From Saprospiraceae bacterium (GTDB taxonomy: Bacteria > Bacteroidota > Bacteroidia > Chitinophagales > Saprospiraceae): DNA of 64,000 nt. Below the pieces are notes generated by a model. It saw only the letters and a list, made by a program, of their open reading frames with translations, did not search any database and was not told the origin of the DNA. Shown here piece by piece: positions 40,485 through 49,324 of the stretch. Within the stretch, counting starts at the first letter, position 1. Each line of letters starts with the position of its first letter. A program made the translations under genes and the position numbers. Where the stretch lies: positions 1-64,000 of the forward strand of contig JADKGF010000002.1 in the NCBI GenBank assembly GCA_016717105.1. Direction: 5' to 3'.

Positions 40485-42330
40485 ATGCCAGATATCATCC
40501 AACTATTACCAGACAGCATAGCTAATCAAATTGCTGCAGGCGAGGTCATCCAACGACCAGCTTCTGTAATCAAAGAGTTGCTAGAAAATGCAGTGGATGC
40601 TGGTGCAACACAGATAAAACTGATCATAAAAGATGCCGGAAAAACCAGTATTCAGGTCATAGATGATGGAAAAGGCATGTCAGAAACAGATGCAAGAATG
40701 GCATTCGAAAGACATGCTACTTCAAAAATAAAATCTGCGAACGACTTGTTTTGTATAAAAACCATGGGTTTCAGAGGCGAAGCTTTAGCTTCCATTGCCG
40801 CCATTGCGCATGTAGAATTGACCACAAGACAAGCACATGAAGATACGGCTACCAAAATCCAAATGGAAGGCTCGATGCTAACAAAGCAAGAGAAAGTTCA
40901 AGCAATGCCCGGTACAAATATCACAGTAAAAAACTTGTTTTACAATGTGCCTGCTAGAAGAAAATTTCTTAAATCTGATCCTGTAGAGCTCAAGCATATC
41001 ATGGATGAATTCCACAGAGTCAGCCTTGCCAATACAGATATTTTTTTTACTTTACATCACAATGGTAATGAAGTATATCATTTGCCTAAGTCCAATCTAA
41101 AACAACGAATTTTAGGTGTAATGGGCAAGCAAATGAACGAAAAACTGATACCTATAAATCAGGAAACAGAGGCAGCGGCGTTTTCAGGATTTATCGGCAA
41201 ACCGGATACCGCAAAAAACTCAAGGCGAACAATTTATCTTTGTCAACAAAAGATTTATAAAAAAGCAATTATCTAAATCATGCCATTAGAGCAGCATATG
41301 AAGATTTGTTGCCAAAGGATATGTACACACCATATTTTTTATTTTTGAAATCGATCCGGCTACTATCGATATAAATGTTCATCCGACCAAGACCGAGATA
41401 AAATTTGAAGATGAGCGCTTGATTTACAATTACTTAAGAGTAAGTCTGAAGCACAGTCTTGGCCAGTACAGCCTTAGTCCCATGCTGGACTTCAATACAG
41501 ACCAAAATTTTTTCAGCAACTTCAAAAGTTCGGCTAATATCCAACAAGATCAAGCAATCAATACCGGTGAAAAATTCAAACAGCAGCCCAATTCACCATC
41601 ATACAGACCGGATAAAACAAGCGTAAAAAATTGGGAAGACATCTATTTTGGAATGGAAAATACCGTTCTAAAAGGTGATGACAATCAAGAAAATCAGGTA
41701 AAGACCCTTGAAAACGAGGCGTATGCTCTATCTGGTGACGAAGACAAAGATTTAAAGAATTTTGTATCTGTCGAGCCTTATCAATTGCATAAAACCTATA
41801 TCATTTATCAGGTCAAAACTGGGATGATGATAATAGATCAGCAAGCTGCACATGAACGAATCCTTTATGAACAATATCTGGAAATTTTAAAAAATGGCGA
41901 GTACCTGACCCAAAAAGAACTTTTCCCACGCACTGTGGAGTTAGATCCATCAAAAAGTGATGTGCTAAAAAGTATTTTGGACAAAGTGAAGCGTCTTGGT
42001 TTTGATATTGAAGAATTTGGGCATCATAGTTTTATTGTACATGGCACACCTTCAGGGCTGGATGTAAACATTTCATTGGATGAGATTATTGATAAATTGA
42101 TTAGCCAATATATTGGCAATCTGGAATTTGAACTTGGAATTGAAGATAATTTGGCAAGGTCTATGGCTATCTCTGCCGGTATAAAACGAGGATATAGTAT
42201 GGAAAAACAAGAAATGAAAGCCGTCATCGACCTTTTGTTTGGTTGTCAGCTTCCACAAAAAAGTCCTTCTGGTAAGAAATGTTATATTATTATAGAACAT
42301 GATGAGCTTGGTAAGCGTTTTAATCAGTAA
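40485..42330 (+). CDS. mutL: DNA mismatch repair protein MutL (several frameshifts)
   Basis: About 615 residues after repair. The first frame (to 41207) holds the GHKL ATPase motifs ELLENAVDAGA, DDGKGMS and GFRGEALASIAA. Between 41207 and 41350 at least three single-base shifts scatter EQFIFVNKRFIKKQL, NHAIRAAYEDLLPKDMYTPY and FFEIDPATIDINVHPTKTEI over different frames. The last frame carries the linker and the dimerisation domain. There the usual endonuclease motif DQHA(x)2E(x)4E reads DQQAAHERILYE, with Gln for His, and the late zinc motif CxHxRP is absent (SPSGKKCYIIIEHDEL). MutL couples MutS mismatch recognition to strand removal; this version may lack nicking activity. Confidence 0.9.
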
Positions 42331-42341
42331 ATATTCAGAAA

Positions 42342-42944
42342 ATGATGCATAGAGTGACTGATGTAGTGAAGAATTTGATGATTATTAATGTCATCGTATT
42401 TTTTGCGGTCAGATATTTGATTCCAGTGCCGGGGATAGACCGATTTTTTATGTTGGTAAATCCCGGTCTCGAATTTGCAGATGGTGGTATTATTTACAAA
42501 TTTGAACCAATACAGATCATAACACACATGTTTATGCATGGAGACGAAAAACATCTCTTGTTTAATATGTTGGGGCTTTACTTTCTTGGGCCGTATGTAG
42601 AATCATCATTGGGACCTAAACGATTCTTGATCCTGTATCTGTCATGTGGTTTTGTGGCATCATTAGCACAGATGATATTATCACCTGGTATCATAGTAGG
42701 TGCCTCTGGTGCAGTTTATGGAGTATTGGCTGCATTTGCCACAATGTATCCCAATCTACAGTTGATGTTACTTTTTCCACCAATTCCTATCAAAGCCAAA
42801 TATATGGCAATGGGTCTGATAATTATTGGTCTTTTTAGCGGTTTTACAGGATTTCAGCAAGGAATCGGTCACTTCGCTCACGTAGGTGGTGCCATTATGG
42901 GTATTGTTATGATTCTACATTGGAAAATGGCAAACCTTCGTTAA
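42342..42944 (+). CDS. Rhomboid-family intramembrane serine protease (first copy)
   Basis: 200 residues with six membrane helices. The catalytic Ser is in VGASGAVYGVLAAF and the His in GHFAHVGGAIMG; the HMFMHGDEKHLLFNM block before the catalytic helices is typical. It cleaves membrane proteins within or next to their transmembrane segments. It follows mutL by 11 bases and precedes a second rhomboid by 34 bases, all on one strand. Confidence 0.93.
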   Translation: MMHRVTDVVKNLMIINVIVFFAVRYLIPVPGIDRFFMLVNPGLEFADGGIIYKFEPIQIITHMFMHGDEKHLLFNMLGLYFLGPYVESSLGPKRFLILYLSCGFVASLAQMILSPGIIVGASGAVYGVLAAFATMYPNLQLMLLFPPIPIKAKYMAMGLIIIGLFSGFTGFQQGIGHFAHVGGAIMGIVMILHWKMANLR

Positions 42945-42978
42945 TATACTTAATAATGAATAACTTCAGCTTGATATT

Positions 42979-43863
42979 ATGTTCAGATCAATAGCAGCGG
43001 ATATCAAATCAAATTTTGATTATGGCAACATGATAATAAAATTGGTTATTATCAATGTCGGCGTATTTGTATTGACTGCATTGATTAATGCCTTTTTTCC
43101 TGAAGGTTATCAAGCGAATATCCTGCCTTATTTGGCATTGCCGGGAGATTTGGATGTATTGATATACAGGCCATGGACCATAATTACTCATATGTTTTTG
43201 CATAATGGTATCTGGCATCTGGCGGGAAATATGATTACCTTGTATTGGTTTGGTAACATTGCCGGAGATCTTCTTGGTGATAAGAAAATCCTTCCAGTTT
43301 ATATTTTGGGTGGAATAGTAGGTGCTATATTTTATCTGATTTCTTACAATGCTTTTTCAGGTATTGGCTCTTATGCATTGGGCGCATCTGCAGCTACTTT
43401 AGCGATTTTATTTACTGCAGTCACGACAGCGCCGGACTACATGATACATCTGTTATTTTTGGGAGAAGTTAGGATCAAGTTTATCGGTCTTTTTATACTT
43501 TTTATTGACATCATCGGTACTCAGGGTAATATCAATTCAGGAGGTCATTTTGCACACTTGGGTGGATGTTTTTTTGGAATATTATTTGTATATCTCTTAC
43601 GAAAAGGAACCGATATTTCAGCACCTTTTAATAATATGGGAGACAGATTAATGAACGGTAATAAAAAACAAAAACACACAAAAACAGTACTAAAAGTTGC
43701 CCACCGATCACCAGAATTAACACAAAAACAAGCAAAAAACACAAGTACCAAATCTGATATTTCGGTACGAGTTGATGAAATTTTGGATAAAATAAAACAA
43801 AAAGGATATGACAGTTTGACGGACGAAGAGAAAGAAGTACTTTATCAGGCAAGTAAAAATTAA
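42979..43863 (+). CDS. Rhomboid-family intramembrane serine protease (second copy, with cytoplasmic tail)
   Basis: 294 residues. Membrane part to about residue 205, with HMFLHNGIWHLAGNMITLY, catalytic Ser in LGASAATLAILF (GASA rather than GASG) and His in GHFAHLGGCFFG. A basic soluble tail follows, ending in a small helical motif VDEILDKIKQKGYDSLTDEE that is common at the end of Bacteroidota rhomboids. It differs from the preceding copy in sequence and tail, so the pair is an old duplication. The EEP gene starts 3 bases after its stop. Confidence 0.93.
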   Translation: MFRSIAADIKSNFDYGNMIIKLVIINVGVFVLTALINAFFPEGYQANILPYLALPGDLDVLIYRPWTIITHMFLHNGIWHLAGNMITLYWFGNIAGDLLGDKKILPVYILGGIVGAIFYLISYNAFSGIGSYALGASAATLAILFTAVTTAPDYMIHLLFLGEVRIKFIGLFILFIDIIGTQGNINSGGHFAHLGGCFFGILFVYLLRKGTDISAPFNNMGDRLMNGNKKQKHTKTVLKVAHRSPELTQKQAKNTSTKSDISVRVDEILDKIKQKGYDSLTDEEKEVLYQASKN

Positions 43864-43866
43864 AAA

Positions 43867-44940
43867 GTGAAATTGTTTGACAGGACCATATTTCTCATCA
43901 ATTTTGGAGTCATTTTGGCTACCTTTCTGGCATATCTTGCACCTAATATTGATCCTGAACTAACTTGGACCATAGCTTTTTTTGGCCTTTTTTATCCAGT
44001 GTTGTTAATTATCAATGTACTTTTTATTGTTTATTGGTTATTCAAAAAACCCAAATATTCCATAGCATCGATACTGTGTATTATATTAGGTTGGAATCAA
44101 GTAAAGGGATTTATATCTTTTAATGCGCAAAAACCCGAAACTCAAGGTGAAACGGTTTCAGTCATTACCTACAATATTAGTAATGCTTACTTTGGATACG
44201 ATAAGAATAAAAAGAACAGAGATAAGAAGAAAGAGACTTTTATAGAGTTTTTGGAAAATTATAAAGAAACCGAAATTTTTTGTATTCAGGAAGTAGGGGA
44301 CTATGCGTATGATATCTTGAAAAAAACATTTCCTGACCATCATTTGTATTATAAAGAAAAGGGCGCAGTAATCTTGTCAAAATACCCTATCATAAAAAAA
44401 GGTGAAGTGGATTTCGGTACAAAGACCAATTCGTGTCTATGGGGCGACATAAAAATACATGGAGATACATTGCGTGTGTACAGTTTTCATTTGCAATCAA
44501 ATCAGATCTCGGCTGATACAGAGAAACTGGCAAATCAGCGGGAAATAAATCAAAAACAAGCTTGGTACGACATCAAAGGCATACTTAGAAAATTTAGGAA
44601 TAAACATCTTCACCGTAGTCGACAAGCTGAAAAAATTGCAGCTCACGTCAAAAAAAGTCCGCATAAAATTATATTGGGAGGAGACCTGAATGATCCACCA
44701 CAGTCATATACTTATCAGGTGTTTTCGACATTGGGCAATGATGCATTTCGCGAAAGAGGATCAGGTATTGGCACGACCTATGCTGGACGAATTCCGCTTT
44801 TGAGGATTGATTATATCTTTGCAGATAAAGCCTTGGAAGTAGCATCATATGAACTTATTAAGGATCATTTTTCGGATCATTATGCTGTTTCTGCTACGTT
44901 GGAATGGCCAATAATAGAAGATATAGATTCAGAACAATAA
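43867..44940 (+). CDS. Endonuclease/exonuclease/phosphatase-family membrane protein
   Basis: 357 residues from a GTG start 3 bases after the rhomboid stop. Two to three N-terminal helices (residues 8-85) anchor it. The EEP domain follows, with SVITYNISNAYFG, FCIQEVGDY (metal Glu), LGGDLNDPPQSYTY (Asp/Asn), LRIDYIFADKAL and the final SDHYAVSATLEW (Asp-His). These are the catalytic residues of the family, which includes nucleases, phosphodiesterases and sphingomyelinase-like enzymes. Substrate unknown. Its tight spacing suggests co-expression with the rhomboids. Confidence 0.9.
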   Translation: MKLFDRTIFLINFGVILATFLAYLAPNIDPELTWTIAFFGLFYPVLLIINVLFIVYWLFKKPKYSIASILCIILGWNQVKGFISFNAQKPETQGETVSVITYNISNAYFGYDKNKKNRDKKKETFIEFLENYKETEIFCIQEVGDYAYDILKKTFPDHHLYYKEKGAVILSKYPIIKKGEVDFGTKTNSCLWGDIKIHGDTLRVYSFHLQSNQISADTEKLANQREINQKQAWYDIKGILRKFRNKHLHRSRQAEKIAAHVKKSPHKIILGGDLNDPPQSYTYQVFSTLGNDAFRERGSGIGTTYAGRIPLLRIDYIFADKALEVASYELIKDHFSDHYAVSATLEWPIIEDIDSEQ

Positions 44941-44974
44941 ATATTTTTTTAATAAATACAAACAATATCACATC

Positions 44975-45988
44975 ATGACACAAGTAATGGACAAAGCCAA
45001 AAAGAATCTTATTACTAATGGATATTTAGATATTGAAGTAGATCCGACACTCGATCTTGTTGCCGAAATTCAAAAGTTGAAGAAGGAGAAAAATGCCATC
45101 ATTTTAGCGCATTATTATCAAGAATCTGAGATCCAGGATGTGGCTGATTATATAGGTGATAGTTTGGGATTGTCACAAAAAGCCGAAAGTACCGATGCGG
45201 ATATGATCGTATTTGCAGGAGTACATTTCATGGCAGAGACAGCCAAAATGTTGAACCCAAACAAAAAAGTAGTGCTGCCAGATCTCAAAGCTGGATGCTC
45301 ACTTGCAGATAGTTGTCCTGCGCCTATATTTGCAAAATTTAAAGAAAAATATCCAGATCATGTCGTCGTAAGCTATATCAATTGTACAGCCGAGCTTAAG
45401 ACACTGACTGATATTTGTTGTACCTCATCCAATGCGGAAGTAGTCATCGACAGCATACCGAAAGATAAAGGTATCATCTTTGCTCCCGACAAAAATCTCG
45501 GAGCATATTTGATCAAAAAAACTGGTAGAGATATGGTGCTTTGGGATGGCGCATGTATGGTGCACGAGATATTCTCAAATGAAAAAATAACCAAACTAAA
45601 GGTCCGATATCCTGATGCAAAATTTATTGCCCATCCGGAATGTGAAGAACATATTTTGGCGATGGCAGATTTTATAGGCTCTACTTCACAAATGCTCAAG
45701 TTTACACAACAAGATGAAGCTTGTACATTTATTGTTGGTACCGAAGCTGGTATAATACATCAAATGGAAATAGCATCTCCTGACAAAACATTTATACCTG
45801 CACCACCAGAAAATAATTGTGCTTGCAACGAATGTCCATTTATGAGGCTCAATACCTTAGAAAAATTATATCTGAGCATGAAGTACGAATTGCCAGAAAT
45901 ATTATTGGAAAATTGGGTCATCGAAAAAGGTAGAAAATGTATAGACACCATGTTAGAAATCAGCGCCAAAGCAGGATTTAAAGCATGA
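44975..45988 (+). CDS. nadA: Quinolinate synthase A
   Basis: 337 residues. It condenses iminoaspartate with dihydroxyacetone phosphate to quinolinate for NAD synthesis and carries an oxygen-sensitive [4Fe-4S] cluster. The three cluster Cys regions are visible: DLKAGCSLADSCP (Cys108), WDGACMVHEIF and NCACNECPFMRLNTL. The start motif AIILAHYYQESEIQDVADY and GDSLGLSQKA are highly typical. nadB and nadC are not nearby. The stop overlaps the GNAT start by four bases (ATGA). Confidence 0.96.
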   Translation: MTQVMDKAKKNLITNGYLDIEVDPTLDLVAEIQKLKKEKNAIILAHYYQESEIQDVADYIGDSLGLSQKAESTDADMIVFAGVHFMAETAKMLNPNKKVVLPDLKAGCSLADSCPAPIFAKFKEKYPDHVVVSYINCTAELKTLTDICCTSSNAEVVIDSIPKDKGIIFAPDKNLGAYLIKKTGRDMVLWDGACMVHEIFSNEKITKLKVRYPDAKFIAHPECEEHILAMADFIGSTSQMLKFTQQDEACTFIVGTEAGIIHQMEIASPDKTFIPAPPENNCACNECPFMRLNTLEKLYLSMKYELPEILLENWVIEKGRKCIDTMLEISAKAGFKA

Positions 45989-46578
45989 TATTTCAAGCCG
46001 ATCAGGATTATATTTTAGAAAACCATGCGGTCAGATTAAGACCATTGGTTCTAACAGATAGCGAATATCTTGAACCTTTTGCAGCTAGCGAACCAGAATT
46101 ATGGAGATTTTCTTTGATCTCTGCTGCTGATAGTGGTATGGAATCATATATAAACCATGCCATCCGAGCCCGTAATGATGGTAAAGAATATGCATTTATT
46201 GTTTTTGACAAAAGACAAGGGAAATATGCGGGCAGTACAAGATTTTATGATATTCAGACATCAGCAGATAATGTGCAGTTGGGTTTTACATGGTATGGCA
46301 AGGATTTTCAAGGCACTGGACTAAACAAACATTGCAAGTATCTAATGTTGGAATTTGCCTTCGAAGTTTTGAAAGTCAGGAGAGTAGAATTTAGAGCTGA
46401 TAATGATAATAAAAGAAGTATAGCAGCTATGACCAGTATCGGCTGTACTGTAGAAGGCATATTGCGTAGCAATGGATATAAAGCTGATGGCAAAAGGCGG
46501 GACAGTATCATATTGAGCATACTTTCAGAAGAATGGTATGCTACAGTCAAGTCCGCTCTATTAGAGAAGTTGTTGTAA
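45985..46578 (+). CDS. GNAT-family N-acetyltransferase
   Basis: 197 residues, RimJ/RimL-like. The N-terminus VRLRPLVLTDSEYLEPFAAS and the acetyl-CoA region LGFTWYGKDFQGTGLNKHCK (Q/R-x-x-G-x-G/A-type loop) are followed by RVEFRADNDNKRSIAAMTSI and GCTVEGILRSNGYKADGKRR. Probably acetylates an amino group of a small molecule or protein. It overlaps nadA by 4 bases, so it is translationally coupled, but that does not reveal a NAD-related job. Confidence 0.9.
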   Translation: MIFQADQDYILENHAVRLRPLVLTDSEYLEPFAASEPELWRFSLISAADSGMESYINHAIRARNDGKEYAFIVFDKRQGKYAGSTRFYDIQTSADNVQLGFTWYGKDFQGTGLNKHCKYLMLEFAFEVLKVRRVEFRADNDNKRSIAAMTSIGCTVEGILRSNGYKADGKRRDSIILSILSEEWYATVKSALLEKLL

Positions 46579-46586
46579 ACTTACCT

Positions 46587-48626
46587 TTATACCGTTTTTA
46601 ATAATTCAATCACTTGATTTACAACATTTTCGGCAGTAAACCCAAACTTGACATCCAAGACAGGATATGGTGCTGAATATCCGAAATGAGACAAACCAAA
46701 AACACGGCCATTGTCGCGAATCAATCCTTCTAATGTCACAGGAAGCCCAGCAGTAAGCCCAAATACAGGCACATCTTTTGGTAAGATACTATGCTGATAA
46801 TGTTTGTCTTGTGCTCTGAATACGCCTTCTGATGGGACAGACACAACGCGTACTCTCAGTTTATGCTTTTGTTCTAATACTGGTGCTGCTTCGATAAGTG
46901 TTGAGACTTCAGAACCATTAGCCAATAAGATGATATCCGCATCATCACTTGTTTCATAGACAGTATATGCACCTTTGGACAATTGACTAGAAGTAGCAAG
47001 TCTATTACCATTTGCATCTGGGATATCTTTGATATTTTGCCTTGATAAAATGATACCTGATGGTCTGTCGGTAGTATTAAGCATAACGTCCCAAGCACTT
47101 ACTGTCTCCGCACTGTCCGCAGGTCTCCATGCTAGAAATGATGCCTTTCCGGAATGGTTTTTGAGCTTTTCGAGCAGTCTCAGTTGAGCTTCTTGTTCTA
47201 TAGGTTGATGCGTCGGACCATCTTCGCCGACTCTGAATGCATCATGTGTCCAAATGAATTTTACTGGTTGCTCCATCAATGCAGCCACTCTCAATACTGG
47301 CTTCATATAATCTGAGAATGCAAAAAAAGTAGCACATACTGGGATCACACCACCATGCAAAGCCATTCCTGTACAAAGAGCTGCCATCGTCAGTTCAGAA
47401 ACGCCAGCCTGAAGGAATGCACCAGAAAAATCATGATGTGTAAAGGCTTTTGATTTTTTGAGAAAGCCATCCGTCATATCACTATTAGATAGGTCCGCAG
47501 ATGAGACGATCATATTGCCTACATTTTCTGCAAGATATCCTAGTACTTTTGAAGAAGCATTTCGGGTCGCATCATTTTCTGCAAGCTGTACGGAAGCGAG
47601 ATTTAGTTTTGGTAATTCTCCCGAAAGGTACTGGTCCAAAAGTCTCGCCTTTTCAGGATGTGCCGTTTGCCATTCAGAATAGATCGCTCTTTTTGCAGCG
47701 ACACTTTTTCTTTTTTCGTTTAAGATTTCAGTATAATAGGCAGCAACTTCTGGGAAGATCACAAATGGGTTTTCAGGATCACCACCTAAGTTTTTAATTG
47801 TTTCGGGATATGATGCTTTAGATTTACCTAAAGGTTTTCCATGGGTTTCTACTTCACCTTCATGTGATGAGCCATCAGCTTTGACAGCACATTTACCCAT
47901 GATCGTCCGACCTATGATTAGTGAAGGCTTATCGGTTTGGGCTTGGCAAGTTTTTATGGCCGCTCTGATTTGGTTTTCGTCATTACCATCTATTTCTATG
48001 ACGTGCCAGTGCCAGCTTTCATATTTCATTTTGGTATCTTCTGAAGTTACTTCACCTACCTTGGTGGACAATTGCACATCATTTGCATCATAAAACATAA
48101 TGATATTGCCCAAGCCTAGATAACCAGCGATACGTCCGACTCCTTGAGATATTTCTTCCTGAATACCGCCATCAGAGATATAAATATAGGTATGATGTTG
48201 CATCCATTCGCCAAATCTAGTGGCTAAAAATCGCTCCGCAATAGCCGCTCCAGCTCCAAAAGCATGACCTAAACCCAAAGGTCCAGAAGTATTTTCGATG
48301 CCGATTTTAAAATTTACTTCAGGATGTCCAGCCGTAAGACTATCCCACTGTCGAAAAGATTTAAGATCGTCCATGTGAAGAAATCCACACATTGTCAACT
48401 GAGCATAAAGCATCGCGGACATGTGACCTGGATCTAAAAAAAAGCGGTCTCTAAATGGCCATGCGGCGTCATCAGGATCAAAATTTAAAAATTCACTATA
48501 CAAAACATGAATGAAATCAGCGCCTCCCATAGCACCACCAGGGTGACCGGAAGCAGCTTTTTCTACCATTGCTGCCGAAAGTATTCGGATATTGTCAGAT
48601 GATTTTAGAGAAATGGATTTGGCCAC
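46587..48626 (-). CDS. tkt: Transketolase
   Basis: 679 residues in one frame. A thiamine-diphosphate enzyme moving two-carbon units in the pentose phosphate pathway. The N-terminal Pyr/PP parts show AASGHPGGAMGGADFIHVLY, ENTSGPLGLGHAFGAG and ISDGGIQEEISQG with YDANDVQLS for Mg/ThDP. The middle domain has WTHDAFRVGEDGPTHQPIE, with the catalytic Glu/His region, and the C-terminal domain ends near GYSAPYPVLDVKFGFTAENV. The gene is convergent with the GNAT gene, 8 bases apart. It has a -7 box upstream. Confidence 0.95.
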   Translation of the reverse strand: MAKSISLKSSDNIRILSAAMVEKAASGHPGGAMGGADFIHVLYSEFLNFDPDDAAWPFRDRFFLDPGHMSAMLYAQLTMCGFLHMDDLKSFRQWDSLTAGHPEVNFKIGIENTSGPLGLGHAFGAGAAIAERFLATRFGEWMQHHTYIYISDGGIQEEISQGVGRIAGYLGLGNIIMFYDANDVQLSTKVGEVTSEDTKMKYESWHWHVIEIDGNDENQIRAAIKTCQAQTDKPSLIIGRTIMGKCAVKADGSSHEGEVETHGKPLGKSKASYPETIKNLGGDPENPFVIFPEVAAYYTEILNEKRKSVAAKRAIYSEWQTAHPEKARLLDQYLSGELPKLNLASVQLAENDATRNASSKVLGYLAENVGNMIVSSADLSNSDMTDGFLKKSKAFTHHDFSGAFLQAGVSELTMAALCTGMALHGGVIPVCATFFAFSDYMKPVLRVAALMEQPVKFIWTHDAFRVGEDGPTHQPIEQEAQLRLLEKLKNHSGKASFLAWRPADSAETVSAWDVMLNTTDRPSGIILSRQNIKDIPDANGNRLATSSQLSKGAYTVYETSDDADIILLANGSEVSTLIEAAPVLEQKHKLRVRVVSVPSEGVFRAQDKHYQHSILPKDVPVFGLTAGLPVTLEGLIRDNGRVFGLSHFGYSAPYPVLDVKFGFTAENVVNQVIELLKTV

Positions 48627-48655
48627 TATTGATTTTGATTTTTAAGTTAAGGCCA

Positions 48656-48663
48656 CAAAAGTA
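48656..48663 (-). promoter_or_regulatory. Putative tkt -7 box
   Basis: On the minus strand TACTTTTG fits TAnnTTTG and lies 29 bases upstream of the tkt ATG at 48626. Confidence 0.45.
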
Positions 48664-48778
48664 GCAAGAAAATAAGGATTTACTTTTATTTGTGGTCAGG
48701 AAAATACATTACAATTAATAAATCTGACCTAAACTAAAAATAACTTCACTATTACAATCAAAATAAAAATATTCTTCC

Positions 48779-48786
48779 TATATTTG
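48779..48786 (+). promoter_or_regulatory. Putative promoter -7 box of the rimP-nusA-infB operon
   Basis: TATATTTG fits TAnnTTTG. It would start a leader of about 55 bases that includes the hairpin at 48810-48832. Confidence 0.5.
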
Positions 48787-48809
48787 CGCCACAATTGTAG
48801 GAAGTGAAA

Positions 48810-48832
48810 GGGGACATTGGGTTCCCTTTTTT
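48810..48832 (+). promoter_or_regulatory. Terminator-like hairpin in the rimP leader (possible attenuator)
   Basis: GGGA (48811-48814) pairs with TCCC (48823-48826), extendable by one G-T pair, around a loop of 8 bases, and is followed by a run of six T. It stands between the promoter box and the rimP ATG at 48848, the position of an attenuator. The stem is short, so it would be a weak terminator alone. Confidence 0.45.
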
Positions 48833-48847
48833 ATTATACGTTGATTT

Positions 48848-49324
48848 ATGCTTAATTCAGATATAGAAAAATTAGTAGAAAAAGGACTTGCAGAGCTCGA
48901 TTTTGCAGATACTTTTCTTATCGACATTAAGATCAAAAGCAATAAGATCGAAGTTTTTTTGGACAGTGATGAAGCAATAAGTTTTCATACCTGTAAAAGA
49001 CTGAGCAGATGGATGGAGGCAGTGTTAGATGAAAACAAAGCTTTTGGCGAAAACTATACATTGGAAGTTTCTTCTGCCGGTGTTGGCAGTCCGCTGAAAC
49101 TGTTGAGACAGTATCCCAAAAACATTGGTAGGATTATTGATATCAGACATAGTGACGGTAAGAATGTAAAAGGTTTATTAAAGAAAGTGGAGGGAAATTT
49201 GGTTTTTGTAGAGTATGAGATCAAAGTAAAAGAAGGCAAAAAAAATAAAAAAGTCATTGTGACAGACGAAATAAAATTTGAAGATATAATTGAGTCAAAA
49301 ATTAAAATAAGTTTTAATTTATGA
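48848..49324 (+). CDS. rimP: Ribosome maturation factor RimP
   Basis: 158 residues. It assists 30S subunit assembly. The N-terminal alpha/beta domain includes IEVFLDSDEAISFHTCKRLS and the family signature NYTLEVSSAGVGSPLKLLRQ (YxLEVSSPG-type, here SSAGVG). The C-terminal SH3-like barrel runs RIIDIRHSDGKNVKGLLKK. It is the first gene of the classical rimP-nusA-infB order; its stop overlaps the nusA ATG by 4 bases. Confidence 0.94.
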   Translation: MLNSDIEKLVEKGLAELDFADTFLIDIKIKSNKIEVFLDSDEAISFHTCKRLSRWMEAVLDENKAFGENYTLEVSSAGVGSPLKLLRQYPKNIGRIIDIRHSDGKNVKGLLKKVEGNLVFVEYEIKVKEGKKNKKVIVTDEIKFEDIIESKIKISFNL

